Shown: positions 53,816-64,000 of the stretch, one piece after another
How positions within the stretch are numbered: the first letter of the stretch is position 1
How the letters are laid out: each line of letters begins with the position of its first letter
NCBI GenBank assembly: GCA_037176705.1
Contig: CM073886.1
Location: 24,909,501 to 24,973,500, forward strand
Length of the DNA stretch: 64,000 nt
Origin: Molossus alvarezi
Taxonomy: Eukaryota; Chordata; Mammalia; Chiroptera; Molossidae
Direction: 5' to 3'
Made by a program: the position numbers and the translations under genes
Notes under the pieces: model-generated
What the model saw: only the letters and a program-made list of their open reading frames with translations
Told to the model about the DNA's origin: nothing
Databases searched by the model: none

Positions 53816-54109
53816 CAACAGTTCATGGGTGCACACAGAAGCATCATGGGTGAAAGAAGAGGCCCACATCACACGACTCTCCGGGGCAAATTATCATCTC
53901 TCCAGCTGGCCAGCTCTTGGACTTGTCTCGCCCCTCAACCACATCCCTTCTCTCTCACCGCTGCCTCCTTCCTTCCATGGCTTCGGAATTCTTAACAAGG
54001 GGAGAATCAGTATCCCTAGAGTTTGGTAACAAACCAAATAACACAAGGATATGGGGAGGAGTTCTCAATTTTTTCTTCATTTCTACTAAAACATCCTCAT
54101 AAGGTCGCA
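53816..54109. other. No recognised feature
   Basis: No gene or repeat recognised. Confidence 0.4.
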
Positions 54110-54175
54110 GAGCATTTACATGCCCAGCACAAGACGTGGCACATAGTAGGTGAGCAATATATTTCAGTTTTGTTC
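54110..54175 (+). repeat. L2 LINE 3' tip
   Basis: 'cccagcacaagacgtggcacatagtaggtgagcaatat' matches the L2 end. Confidence 0.65.
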
Positions 54176-54814
54176 TCTTCCATTCCTTAATATTAATGGT
54201 ATTTGTTAGGCTTATTTAAAAAAAAAAAACAAAAAAAACTCTTCAGATTTAAATCCAGGATAATCTAAAATCTACTTATTTCATTCTCAACAGTATGACT
54301 TCTTGATCTTCTATAATACCTTTAAATGAATATGGGCTACTTCCAAGTCCTGTGCATTTAGCAGTGAAGAGTTATTTTAATATCATGTTTTAATTATGGA
54401 TCTTGGGAGTAGGCAGTTCACCTGGAGTTCATGGATCCAACTGCCAGAAATAATAGAGACATTTTTTTTTTTGGTCTTGGGGTTTCCTAATCTATAATAT
54501 GAGGGAAATACGTCAGCCAAATTCAGAAATCCTGAGTGACACGGATTTAGTCATCCCTAGTGGGGAAGAGGAAAGGATGGACAAGGATGTAAATCAGAAA
54601 CATTGAGAGAGATTTTTCTTTTTTTTTTTATAGAAGACAGCCCTCTGGGAGTCCTTCTTCCTCCAATTATAATCTGGAGTTTTCCAGATCTGCTGCCAGG
54701 TCTTCAACATCCCGGAAAATTCCTTTGCCTCCCTCCTATATTGGAGTCTCTGTTTTCTGAATTCCATATTTTATATATATATTATATATATATATACACA
54801 TATACCTATTATAT
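54176..54814. other. No recognised feature except a TA microsatellite
   Basis: A (TA)n-rich stretch lies at 54770-54800. Otherwise unassigned. Confidence 0.45.
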
Positions 54815-55150
54815 ATATTCTTTAACTGAGGTATAATGACATATTAAAAGCTATAGATATTTAATCTGTACAACTTGATGTCTTAGGGAACAGGGACATA
54901 CTGTGAAGCCATCACCACCACCAAGGACATAAACATACTCATTACTTTCCGAAGTTTCCTCTTGCCCCATTATTATTGTTGTTATTATTTGTGGTAAGAA
55001 CACTTAATATAAGACCTGCCTTCTTAGAAAATTTTAAATATACAATATTGTTACCTATAGGTACTATGCTGTATCGTAGACCCCCAGAACTTCTTTATCT
55101 TACATATCTGAAAAAAGTTGAATCCATTTATGAATATCTGCTCTTTTAAT
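54815..55150 (-). repeat. Old L1 fragment (L1M age), 3' UTR
   Basis: 'taactgaggtataatgacatattaaa', 'gtggtaagaacacttaatataagacctgcc', 'cagaacttctttatcttacat' are classic reversed old-L1 3' UTR phrases. Confidence 0.8.
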
Positions 55151-55239
55151 CTCTACACTTATTCAACTCTGATGTTTTAAGTAAATTTGTGGCCCTGATG
55201 CTGTCCATACTTATTTCTCATCCGCTCTACTCCCTCACA

Positions 55240-55420
55240 TGCAGGAAGAGACAGGGGACCCGAATTCCAACTCTGCCATTAACTAAATGACACTGAAGAG
55301 GTTTTTGGTTCTCTCTGTCCTCATTTTAAGGGGGTGGGGGAGGGATTAATAACATCTAAGATTTCTCCCAGGCACAACTATGTGTGATTCTGCCACTTGA
55401 ATAATTGAGTTGCCATTACA
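55240..55420 (+). repeat. MIR SINE
   Basis: 'acccgaattccaactctgccattaactaaatgacac' and 'ctctctgtcctcattttaaggggg' in MIR order. Confidence 0.68.
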
Positions 55421-55506
55421 ATAGTAAATTAAGTATCAAATAAGTCATGCCTATTTTATTACATGCATCATGACTCTCTTTGATGACATCAAAAGGGTTC
55501 CTTCTT

Positions 55507-55705
55507 GCCCTGGCCAGTTTGGCTCAGCGGTTAGAGCATTGGCCTGCAGTCCAGAGAGACCCAGGTTCGGTTCCCGATAAGGGCATGTACCTCGGTTGTA
55601 GTTTGTCCCCGGCCCTGGTTGGGTCGTGCAGGTGGCAACCACTCGATGTGTCCTTTTCACGTTGATGTTTCTCTCTCCCTCCCGCTCTATCTGAACAAAA
55701 AAAGG
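55507..55705 (+). mobile_element. VES SINE, long-tail type, cut at the 3' end
   Basis: GCCCTGGCCAGTTTGGCTC head, 'gcctgcagtccagagagacc', 'cactcgatgtgtccttttcac' and 'ctgaacaaaaaaagg'. The usual 'gtcctcgggtgaggat' is replaced by a 12-G run (55705-55716). A duplication is not clear. Confidence 0.88.
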
Positions 55706-55716
55706 GGGGGGGGGGT

Positions 55717-56034
55717 TCTTCTCAGAATGAGAAAAGAAATCCAGAGCAGTATGTATCTTTTTGTTTAAGAAATATTAGAAGTCAGACCCACAAAATAAAT
55801 TGTGATACCTCAAAATGCCCAAGGCAAAAAAAGACAAACTTCTTTCTCTCTATTACCACAGTACCCCATAAGCTATGTTGTAAGCCTTACAGAGTTTGCC
55901 TTAAGCACTAGCTATATACCAATCAGCCTATCAGACTTCCTGGTATATAATTGGTGCTAAATTAATGTGGTAACTCTTTGATGAACTCCAATAACACTTA
56001 TCTTATTGTGTTGTAATTGTTTTTCAGGTCTACC
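55717..56034. other. No recognised feature
   Basis: No gene or repeat recognised. Confidence 0.45.
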
Positions 56035-56150
56035 ATTTAATTAGCTGTAACCTCCTCAAGGAGAATGTATACTAAATTTTTTAGCAATCTGAATGCTTAC
56101 CATAGTAGCTTCCACATTGTAGGTACTAAGTAAATGCTCGCAGAAATTAC
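56035..56150 (+). repeat. L2 LINE 3' end
   Basis: 'ctgtaacctcctcaaggagaatg' and 'tagcttccacattgtaggtactaagtaaatgctcg' match the L2 end. Confidence 0.65.
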
Positions 56151-56724
56151 ATACAGATTGATACACTCATTGTCTTAGAGATAATCACCTTTCTTTATGG
56201 TGCTGAAATTTTACACTCAAAATATGAGTACAAAAGTTTCTGAACCTGGCTCCCTTTAGTTTGTGACTTTTTCTAGCTGGTTACAAGATTAATGTCATTA
56301 ATGCCCACTGCAGTTAGTGGCCCTCTTTAGAAATTACTCAGCATCTGTATTGTATAACCTAGAACCCATGACTTCTTGTGTGGAGAATGGATACTTGAAA
56401 CTCAACAAGGGCACTGAGGTTGCAATTATCTTTCTTTTTTTCAGGGTGGCATTTTGATTACTTACCCTAGAATCCGTGTTCTCATCAGAGATGAGGAAAA
56501 GTACATTTTTGTTTTTGGCTGACACTGGTATTCATGCCAAATTTTTCTTTTAACTTTACCAAAATGTGTTTTCTCCTTCTCACTTACAAAAATAGGATGC
56601 AAAAGCACCATCCAAAAAGGAAAAATAAAAAATTTCCTAAAGGACAAGCTGGTTTCTCCATTTTATAAATGAATTCCATAAAAAAACAGTATGTTCCCCT
56701 TATAAAAAGAAAATCAGCCATCAC
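56151..56724. other. No recognised feature
   Basis: No gene or repeat recognised. Confidence 0.45.
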
Positions 56725-57369
56725 AAATGTCATGAAAGTCTTTATTTCACCTTCGTTTTTTGAAAGATGCTTTCACTAGGAATAGAGTTCAAGGTTGACA
56801 GGTTTTTTATTTTGATACTTTGAAGTTGTTCCACTGTCTTCTTACATTGTGTCTAAGAAATCAGCTGTCATCCTTAACACTGTTCTTCTGTGCATTATGT
56901 GTATTTTTTCTCTGGCTGCTTTAAGATTTTCTTTTCGTCACTGATTTTAAGCAATTTGATATGATATGTCTTGAATAAATTTTCTTCATTTTTCTTGTGC
57001 TCACAATTTGCTGAACTTCTTAGATCTATTGGTTTATACTTTCCATCAATTTAAATTCTTTCAGCCATTATTTCCTCAAAATGTTTTTCTCTGCCCACCC
57101 ATTCTTGTAAACTGAAATTACAAATATATTGAGGCCCTTACAGTTTTCCCACAACTTACTCATGCTGTTTTTTTTCCAGTGTGCATTTCATTTTAGGTAG
57201 TTTCTATTACTACATCTTCAAGTTCATTATTTTCTTTTGCAGCATCTAATCTGCTGTAACACCATCTGAGTATGTGGGGTTTTTTTTGTTTTGTTTTGTT
57301 TTGTTTTTATCCTCACCCGAGGACATTTTTCCATTTTTTTTTGTACAGATAGAGTGGGAGGGAGAGAGA

Positions 57370-57419
<50 letters not shown>

Positions 57420-57640
57420 TCGATGTGAAAGGGACACATCGAGTGGCTGCCACCCGCACAACCAACCAGGGCCGGGGACAAACTGCAACCGAGGTACATG
57501 CCCTTAGTGGGAACCGAACCCGGGTCTCTCCGGACCGCAGACTGACGCTCTAACCGCTGAGCCAAACCAGCCAGGGCGAGTATGTGGTTTTTAATCTCTG
57601 ACATTACGGTATTGATTTCCACAAGCTCAATTTGTTTTGT
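56725..57640 (-). repeat. Old L1 fragment (L1M age), split by a VES SINE
   Basis: 'gatgctttcactaggaatagagttc', 'ttctctggctgctttaagattttc', 'cagccattatttcctcaaaatg' and, after the SINE, 'attgatttccacaagc' are reversed old L1 sequence. The VES at 57278-57577 interrupts it. Confidence 0.7.
57278..57577 (-). mobile_element. VES SINE, long-tail type, with expanded GA run
   Basis: The minus strand reads 'gccctggctggtttggctcagcgg' to 'tcctcgggtgaggat' and an A-rich tail. The CT part has grown to about 25 repeat units (57369-57414 as GA). GAGTATGTGG at 57268-57277 and 57578-57587 is the duplication. Confidence 0.93.
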
Positions 57641-57685
57641 AGTTTTTGTTTTTGTTCTTGTTTTGTTTTTGATATACCTTCCAAA

Positions 57686-57810
57686 TCCCTGGCCAGGTAG
57701 TTCAGTTAGTTAGATAGAGCATCATCCCAATACACCAAGGTTGCAGGTTCAATCCCTGGTCAGAGCACATACAAGAATCAATCAATGAATGCATAAATAA
57801 TTATACTTTT
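57686..57810 (+). mobile_element. tRNA-derived bat SINE, 'caatacaccaaggttgc' type, 3' truncated
   Basis: TCCCTGGCCAGGTAGTTCAG, 'catcatcccaatacaccaagg', box B GTTCAATCCC and 'cacatacaagaatcaatcaatgaatgc'. Second copy of the subfamily seen at 17476. The CT run is missing. Confidence 0.82.
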
Positions 57811-58242
57811 TTTAATTATGGAATGAGAAACTCCTAGGTGTAAGTCACTAAGCAATTTTTTAACACATCATTTCCTATTGACTTTTAAATAATTGTTTCA
57901 TCTAACCCTATTCTTTCTTGGATTTCCTTAGGACATTTTCTTCAACTGAACCAGCATTTCTGCATGTCAAGACTAAAATCACCTCACAAACATACTTACA
58001 GTCTTCTTACATCTTTCTCAGGTGTCCCCAAAATTTTTCTTCTGCCATAGGCTTTAATTTTCTTACTAAAACACCTATACAATGTTAGTGATGTTTGGAA
58101 TTCTTTCTAACCAACTAAATCTCTCCTGCACTTTTAGCTCATTAAACATTTACACAAGTAAATGACCTTGGGCAAGTCAATCTATCTGAGATAGTTTCTT
58201 CATGCATAAAAAGGGGGAAGAGGAAGAGAGGTACTGAATAAA
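57811..58242. other. No recognised feature
   Basis: AT-rich, unassigned. Confidence 0.45.
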
Positions 58243-58327
58243 TGAGGTCCAGCAACTAAGGCACTTATTTTATATTTATATTTTGAGGTCCAGCAACTAA
58301 GGCACTTTTTTTATATTTATATTTTAT
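58243..58327 (+). repeat. Local tandem duplication, two units of about 42 bases
   Basis: 'gaggtccagcaactaaggcactt' plus a TTTATATTTATATTTT end occurs twice back to back, with one substitution visible. Confidence 0.92.
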
Positions 58328-58359
58328 ATTTAAAAGCACTAAATCCAGCATGAGATACA

Positions 58360-58560
58360 TTTGAATTTAAATACTAGCTCTGCCATTCACTATCATTGGA
58401 TCATTAGAAAATTTTCTTAATCTCTCAAAGCCTCTATTTCCTTTAAATTAAATACTACTATTATCTGTATGACAAGATTATTATAAGAATGAAATAAGAT
58501 AATTCTTGGAAAATAATTAACATAATGCCTAACAATTAGTCTTCAATAATTGTTAGCTCA
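58360..58560 (+). repeat. MIR SINE
   Basis: 'ctagctctgccattcactatcattgg', 'ttcttaatctctcaaagcctctatttcc' and 'cataatgcctaacaattag' in MIR order. Confidence 0.72.
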
Positions 58561-58577
58561 TATATACTGCTTGATCA

Positions 58578-58602
58578 TAATGATGATGATGATGATGATG
58601 AA
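58578..58602 (+). repeat. (GAT)n microsatellite
   Basis: Seven GAT units. Confidence 0.9.
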
Positions 58603-58714
58603 TTGTAAGAGTAATAAAAATAGTAATAAGCTATTGATAGTTTAGCTAATCTACTCCATGGTATTACTGTCTTGGCATCCATTTTATTTGGCCATGTGGT
58701 CTGAAGAAATCCTT

Positions 58715-58925
58715 TTTTATTATTATTATTGATTTTTAGAGAGAGGAAGGGAGAGGGAGAGAGAGAAACATCAATGTGAGAGCAAAACATAAATCAGCTG
58801 CCTCTTACATGCCCCCTATCGGGGATTGAGTCCTAAACCCTGGCATGTGCCCTGACCAGGAATCAACTGGCATCTTTTAAGTGCATGGGATAAAAGCCAA
58901 CCAACTAAGCCACACTGGCCAGAGC
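58715..58925 (-). mobile_element. VES SINE, short-tail type, older
   Basis: The minus strand reads 'gctctggccagtgtggcttagttgg' to a GA-rich (CT on the minus strand) run and 'taaaaatcaataa'. Several substitutions and indels in the head. Confidence 0.82.
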
Positions 58926-58929
58926 TAAA

Positions 58930-59300
58930 CTAACATGAGCCAGCTCATTGAAGTACATGCCCTATATAACAAGCTGCAGAGTCCTCATGAGACTTGCCAA
59001 CAGTCCTCGAGATCAACAGTCTCCCCTTGTGTACCCTTTAGATCAGACCCCCCTGAAGCTTTCCCAAACCTGCTCTTTTGGTTTGAATTGACCTATCTGG
59101 CCTTAGCCAGAGGAGCCCAACACACTCCACCCACAGACCCTAATAAAGGCATGTGCCCCAGGTTCTCTCTCTCTGTCTACACTCTGCCTTGACCTGTCCA
59201 TGTGGTCCCTAGAGATGTACCAGGTATGTACTCCAGGACCTGTGAGTAACAAACTTCTCTACATCAATTTCTCTTGCGGTGTGCTGCTGAACTGAAGCTC
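58930..59300 (+). repeat. Possible retroviral LTR fragment
   Basis: 'aataaaggcatgtgcccc' followed by a CT-rich part and 'cctgtgagtaacaaacttctctac' recalls the R/U5 region of a class I/II endogenous retrovirus LTR. No internal retroviral sequence nearby. Tentative. Confidence 0.3.
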
Positions 59301-60389
59301 TCCATAGGCACCCTATGTTCCCCTTAACAAGTGTTAACTTGACGGATTCATAACATAAGCTCTAAAACATTGTTGCTATAAATGACCTACCTAGACCTAG
59401 CTATAGGTCCCTCTAGGAAGCTGGAAAACTTCAAAGTGCATTTTCAGTGACATTCCTACTGCATGGCCTTCTCCCAACTATTGCTCAGAAAAGGGTCATA
59501 CTTCTCTCAGTGTATTCCATCTTTAGACATCTTTCCATTGAAAATCAAGAGGACTTAAGGAGACCCTGAGATAAAAACTGGGGTACAGTAGTCTTTAAGT
59601 TTCTTGATTTAGCTCCAGCATTTTAAGAGCCTTCATTTCTCACCAGCCCTGTCTGTGTTAATACAATTTACAGCCATTTTAAAAACAAAACTATTTTGTC
59701 CAGTATGAAGATTAATAGGCACCCAATCATTTAGTCTGGCGCTTATGCAAATAGTTTTGTCTTCCTCTGGACAAGGTGGTCAGGAGGGCAGGCAGTGAAA
59801 GAGAGCTTGTTTTCAAGATAATTCAAGTGACTCTGCAGGTCATCCTAGCCCTCAAACCTGATTTACAGATTAAAAAATCAAATTCATAAATCTCCTCAAA
59901 TCTAGTGCAATGATTCATCTTTAGCATCTTCCCCAGCTCATGATACAAAGGTGTTTTTACAACACAGTGGTGAACAATCAGTATCCAGAACCCAGGATGG
60001 GTTCCTTAGGAAAAGTTCCAGGAAGAGCTGGTCTTCTTACAGCCTTGTCAACAGCTGGCAATTCCACCCTAGCAGACTGGCTTCCAGCATCATCCTACTC
60101 TAGTCTGCAATATGGACATGCCAACTTGACTGAGCAACAACTCGGCCCACTATCTCCACCTGCACTTTTTAAGAGAAAAAAATGTGGAGTCGCAGCGTAT
60201 TTTCAGCAATCTCGAGGAATGATGTCTACTGCCTGATTCACATTGTTATTTCACTAAAGAATCAGAGGCACGGAGAGAGAACAGACTTGGAGCTAGACTA
60301 TCTGCTTACACCAACTTCCAGGAGATGTGCAAGATGCATAAGCAAACTGTGGTGGCCTTAAGCAAAGTGATCAATCTTTTAAAGTTAAA
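59301..60389. other. No recognised feature
   Basis: The frame 59940-60236 has no recognisable domain. No repeat named. Confidence 0.45.
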
Positions 60390-60597
60390 ATGCCCCATCT
60401 AGGTGCCACATCCCATCCCTCAGAAGCTACTGTCCTTTCTAACTCCAAAATATGTCTCAGCTCCATTTCCTACTTTCTATCTCCACAGCACTATTCTAGC
60501 CATTCGCTATCTCTTCGCTGGACTCTCTCAGTTTCCAGTCTGGTCTCCCTACTTCCTCTCCTGCACTTTTATAATCCAATCTCCACACAGCGTAGAC
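60390..60597 (+). repeat. L2 LINE, first half, split by an LTR
   Basis: 'ctatctcttcgctggactctctcag', 'gtctggtctccctacttcc', 'ccaatctccacacagcg' match L2 ORF2. The same element resumes at 61440. Confidence 0.68.
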
Positions 60598-61400
60598 CTT
60601 ATAATTCCATATCCAGTTCCAGGGTGTGAGGGTTTTCCCCACACCAACAAGCAGTTCTCTGGCACCAGCTGAGCATCCCACATTTTACTCAATTCTGACA
60701 CTATGTACCTGAAAATAGCATCAGATTCCACAGGGTAAGGGTTCAGTCCCACAAGACTGTCCTCCTTTTCAGATGCCAATAACAAGTCTAGGTTGTCACC
60801 TAGGCTTATGACCTACTGGCTGTAGACTAGAGATTCCCACGACCCCCTCCTTGGATTTAATTTGCTAGAGTGGCTCACAGAACTCAGAGAAACAAGTTAC
60901 TTACTAGATCACAAGTTTGTTATAAAAGGATAAAACTCAGGAACAGCCAGATAGAAGAGATGCACAGGCAAGGTGTGTGGGAATGAGCATGGAGCTCCCA
61001 GGTCCTCTCCAAGTGCACTACTCTCCCCAAATCTTTGCATGTTCATCAACCTGGAAGCTCTCCGAATTCTGTCCTGTTCGACTTTTATGGAGGCTTGTTA
61101 CATAGGCATGATTTATGAGATCATTGGCCATTGGTGATTGAACTCAATCTCCAGCTGCCTCACCTGTCCTCAGAGGTCTGGGGGCGGTGGGCTAAAAGTT
61201 CCCACCCTCTAATCATATGGTTTGGTCTCCTGGCAACCAGCCCCCATCCTTAGGTGCTCTCCAAAAGTCACCTCAGGAACATAACAAAAGACACCTTAAT
61301 CTCCCCTAACAACTTAAGAAATTCCAAGGATGTTAGGAGCTCTGTGCCAAAAATGGGATGAAGACCAAATATATATATTTCTTCGTACAAATCATAATAT
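60598..61400 (-). repeat. LTR-like repeat inserted in L2
   Basis: 'gctagagtggctcacagaactcag', 'ttactagatcacaagtttgttataaaagg', 'ggttgtcacctaggcttatg' and 'ggcaaccagcccccatcc' belong to the same class of old LTR as 27000-27600, read in reverse. It lies between two consecutive L2 parts. Confidence 0.6.
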
Positions 61401-61439
61401 TACAGATCCTAGTACAAATCAGACATTTCTTCCCTGATA

Positions 61440-61840
61440 AAATTACTCTTTAGCTTCCCATCTCCAAAACGTCTTACCATGACTTCTGAGTCCCTACTTC
61501 ATCTAGCTTTTCCTGACCTCTCAGATCTCATTTACTGCTCCACTCTGCTCCCACCACACCAGACTCCTTCCTGTTCTTCAAAAGCAGAACAGATCTTTCT
61601 GACCTCCATGCTTTTGAACTTGGTCAGTCAGTACGGAATGCTCTCCCTCCAGATCTCCATCCTTCATATTGCCCTGTGTAAATGTTATCCTATCTAAATG
61701 TCACTTGGTATTTTTCATATCAATCTGTTCATTTCCTTCATTAAACTTACCACAAATGAGACATATTTATTTATTATTTTCTGGCTATCCCAGTAAATGT
61801 AAGAGTGATCAAGGCAGGGATCAGGCATGCTTTACTCAGT
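61440..61840 (+). repeat. L2 LINE, second half
   Basis: 'catctagcttttcctgacctctcag', 'cttgaacttgg..gaatgctctccctcc' and a degraded 3' end continue the L2 begun at 60390. Confidence 0.65.
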
Positions 61841-61854
61841 TAAATTTCCCTTTA

Positions 61855-62699
61855 GTAGGCAGAATTCTAAGATGCCCCCTAGATTCCTGCCCCTGGGATA
61901 TTGCATCCCCACCCCTTGAGTGTAAGCAGGACTTGTATCATGGGACATGACTCCCATGAATTGTATGGGAAAGATGAAAACATTCTGCAGATATAATTAA
62001 GGTCCTTAATTAGCAGGCTTTCAGTTGACCAAAAGTGAGAATATCCTGGATGGACTGACCTCATCATGTGAATTCCTAGAAGACTGGAAGATAAGCAGCA
62101 ATAGCAGATGCTTGCATGTTGTCTTAAAAAAGTTAGCTCTCACCCAGCCGGTGTGGCTCAGTGGTTGAGCATCAACCCATGCACCAAGAGCTCACCAGTT
62201 TGACCCATGCACATGCCCAGGTTGTGGGCCCAATCCCCATTGGAGAGCTATGCAGGAGGCGGCCAAACGATGTTTTCTCTTATCGATGTTTCTATCTCTT
62301 CCTCTCCCTTCCTCTTTCTCCAAAATCAATAAAGAAAAAAAAAAAAGGAGTTAGCTCCCATAATGCGAGGGGCAGAGGTCACATGTCAGGGACTCAGCCT
62401 CTGGGAGCTGAGACTGATTCCCAGTTAACAGCTAGCAAACAAAGGGGACCCCAGTCCTACAGCCACAAAGCAATGAATTCTGCCACCAACCAGGGAGCTT
62501 GGAAGAGCACACCCAGCATCAGATGAGATTGTAGCCCTCACTGACACCTAGCTTTCAGCCTAAAGAGACCTTGAGCAGAGCACACAGCTAAGCCCTGCCT
62601 GGATCCCTTACCCACAGGAAGTGTGAGATAACAAGTGTGATTATTTAAGCCACTAAGTTTATGGCGATTTGTTACACAGCAATAGAAAGCTGATACAAA
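61855..62699 (+). repeat. MLT1-type MaLR LTR, split by a VES SINE
   Basis: Start 'agtaggcagaattctaagatgcc', 'cagatataattaaggtcc' and 'atatcctggatggactgacctcatc', then the SINE. After it come 'gacaacc'-poor sequence, 'ttatttaagccactaagtttatggcgatttgttacac' and 'aatagaaagctgatacaaat'. Order and end fit one MaLR LTR. Confidence 0.75.
62141..62345 (+). mobile_element. VES SINE, short-tail type, inside the MLT1-type LTR
   Basis: CCCAGCCGGTGTGGCTCAGTGG head with a deletion around box B, 'cacatgcccaggttgtggg', CT run and 'caaaatcaataaag' plus A's. Duplication AGTTAGCTCTCA (before) / AGTTAGCTCCCA (after), one mismatch. Confidence 0.9.
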
Positions 62700-62756
62700 T
62701 AGCAAAGTGCCTGGCTCATATCAGACCTAGAGTAAATGCTGTTGAATGAATGAATA
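62700..62756 (+). repeat. L2 LINE 3' tip
   Basis: 'agtgcctggctcatatcagacc' and 'aaatgctgttgaatgaatgaat' match the L2 end. Confidence 0.65.
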
Positions 62757-63841
62757 TCCAATTTTGTTTCTTAGTGCTTTCTTGGAGTTAAGAGGATATA
62801 TATAGATATGGAGAAGAAGAAGAAAATCATGATGAGAGTAAGTATTTGAAGGCAAGGATGAAAAAGGAAAGAAAGAAACTAAATATGGACAAATGCTTCA
62901 TGATTATTTCAAAGGTGAGCCCTGCCCTGACACCTCAGCATATAAAATCCATGACTTATTTGCCCAAATGTCTGGAACTGTTTGGAAAAGGAAATATTGG
63001 AGAAGGAGACATGGAAAAAATTAGTTTTACTCAAGTAAGTTCAAAGGGGTTGTATTTAGAAAAACCAAACAGAAGAAATTCAACAAGAATTCCAATCAAG
63101 GATGCAAAAAAAAGCAAATTGTATTCTTGGTGTTTCCAGAAATTCAAACAAAGCAGAGACCTTCACTCGTGTAAGCCTCAGGACACTCAAGTCAATGCAC
63201 AAAGCAGAAGAGCCTCAAGGTTTCTGGTTAGTTTGTTTTGTTTTGTCTTTTCCTCTTTCCCAGAAGAGTGGAAACCTATTATCCACACTTTAATTACAGC
63301 AGCAAACAGTGTCTCCTAGGACTTACCAAGCTGCTCATGGAGTTCTCTTGGGGTGTGAGTAGAAAGAAAACTATAGCAACGTTGGGAAACATTGATTTCC
63401 TCTCAGCTCTCCATCTGCTGGGCTAGAAGACCAGGGACAAGTCCCTTCACTTCTGGATCCCAGCAGGTGCAAAAGGAGAATAACAACTCAAGCTATCCGT
63501 CATCACTTGGGAATTAGGGTGAGGGTCATATAAATGCAGAGATAAGTTGCAAATTATTAAAAACTGGTCACACAGAGGAATCAGTAAACTTTTCCAGGCA
63601 GAGATCTTGTCTTCCTTCTTTGTCACCTGTTCAGCAATCAGCAAAGGGCTCTGGACCCAAGTCATAATCAATCTTCCAAGACTATTGTTGAAGGTCTTAC
63701 TCTGTCAGCACTCCAGGGACCCAGCACACCAGGAAAATGCAGAACAGCTCCGGTTTTCCCAACAGGGCACTGGGATCTATAGGCTGTTTTCCAGAACTAG
63801 ATTAATTTATATTGCTGCTGCCAACTTTGACTTATTTGCAC
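62757..63841. other. No recognised feature
   Basis: Open frames of up to 157 codons (62846-63319) show no recognisable domain, only low-complexity lysine-rich starts. No repeat named. Confidence 0.45.
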
Positions 63842-63945
63842 AATAAATATTATTCAGCACCTTCTGTGCCTGCCTGTAGACATTAGGTATAGAGCAGCAA
63901 CTGGCACAATCCCTTGTCTTCATGGAGGTCCAGTGTCCTCTAAAG
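63842..63945 (-). repeat. L2 LINE 3' end
   Basis: 'aataaatattattcagcaccttctgtgcc' and 'cttgtcttcatggaggtcc' are the reversed L2 tip. Confidence 0.65.
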
Positions 63946-64000
63946 ATAACTTTTCCCTACCGCACCCCTCCCCTACTTCCACCTACCTCCACATACCTCC

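Noticed and set aside
62846..63319. 157-codon open frame
   Set aside because: No recognisable domain, lysine-rich low-complexity start, no splice or promoter context. Length is within what AT-poor chance frames give in 64 kb.
1..64000. Helitron, piggyBac or Tc1/mariner elements known from vespertilionid bats
   Set aside because: I looked for their typical ends by eye and saw none. A library search could still find short pieces.

Overview
The window looks like nuclear DNA of a vespertilionid (evening) bat. Three things point there: about seventeen copies of tRNA-headed VES-type SINEs (two main 3' tail types), a near-complete autonomous SPIN (Space Invader) hAT DNA transposon, and young HAL1 ('half-L1') elements that carry ORF1 but no ORF2. 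I found no host protein-coding exon, no RNA gene and no CRISPR array. All recognisable coding material belongs to mobile elements. The window reads as intergenic or deep intronic AT-rich DNA filled with layers of repeats. Family names come from sequence recognition by eye, without a database search.

Layout. 1-799 is the 3' part of a young HAL1 running in from the left edge. 0.8-10 kb is mostly unassigned DNA with old L2/MIR pieces, two VES SINEs, a GATA array and a short Z-DNA-prone tract. 10039-15287 is the centrepiece: a SPIN element with both terminal inverted repeats and imperfect 8-bp target-site duplications (TSDs). Its broken transposase is interrupted by a full-length HAL1 (11134-13534) flanked by a perfect 18-bp TSD. 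That HAL1 has a CpG-rich 5' UTR and an intact 313-codon ORF1. It also carries about 160 bp of extra 3' sequence with its own AATAAA and second poly(A), which is the signature of a 3' transduction. 15.5-30 kb holds L1 tails, VES SINEs, MIR/L2 and MaLR (MLT1-type) LTRs. 30418-34387 is a 5'-truncated minus-strand L1 with a broken ORF2 and an 11-bp TSD. 36538-38268 is an older, dead HAL1 with a shortened 5' UTR, an extra coiled-coil heptad unit and a large GAA/GAG expansion in the 3' end of ORF1. 38.6-64 kb continues with VES SINEs, MLT1-type LTRs, MER5A-like pieces, old L1 fragments, MIR/L2 and microsatellites.

How the pieces relate. The nesting gives a relative history: L2/MIR and old L1 first, then MaLR LTRs, then SPIN and the SINEs, with the young HAL1s late. 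The two young HAL1 3' ends differ at about 20 of roughly 790 aligned positions (counted by eye), so this ORF1-only family was copied recently. With no ORF2 of its own, it must borrow L1 enzymes. The 3' transduction is a traceable tag of its source locus.
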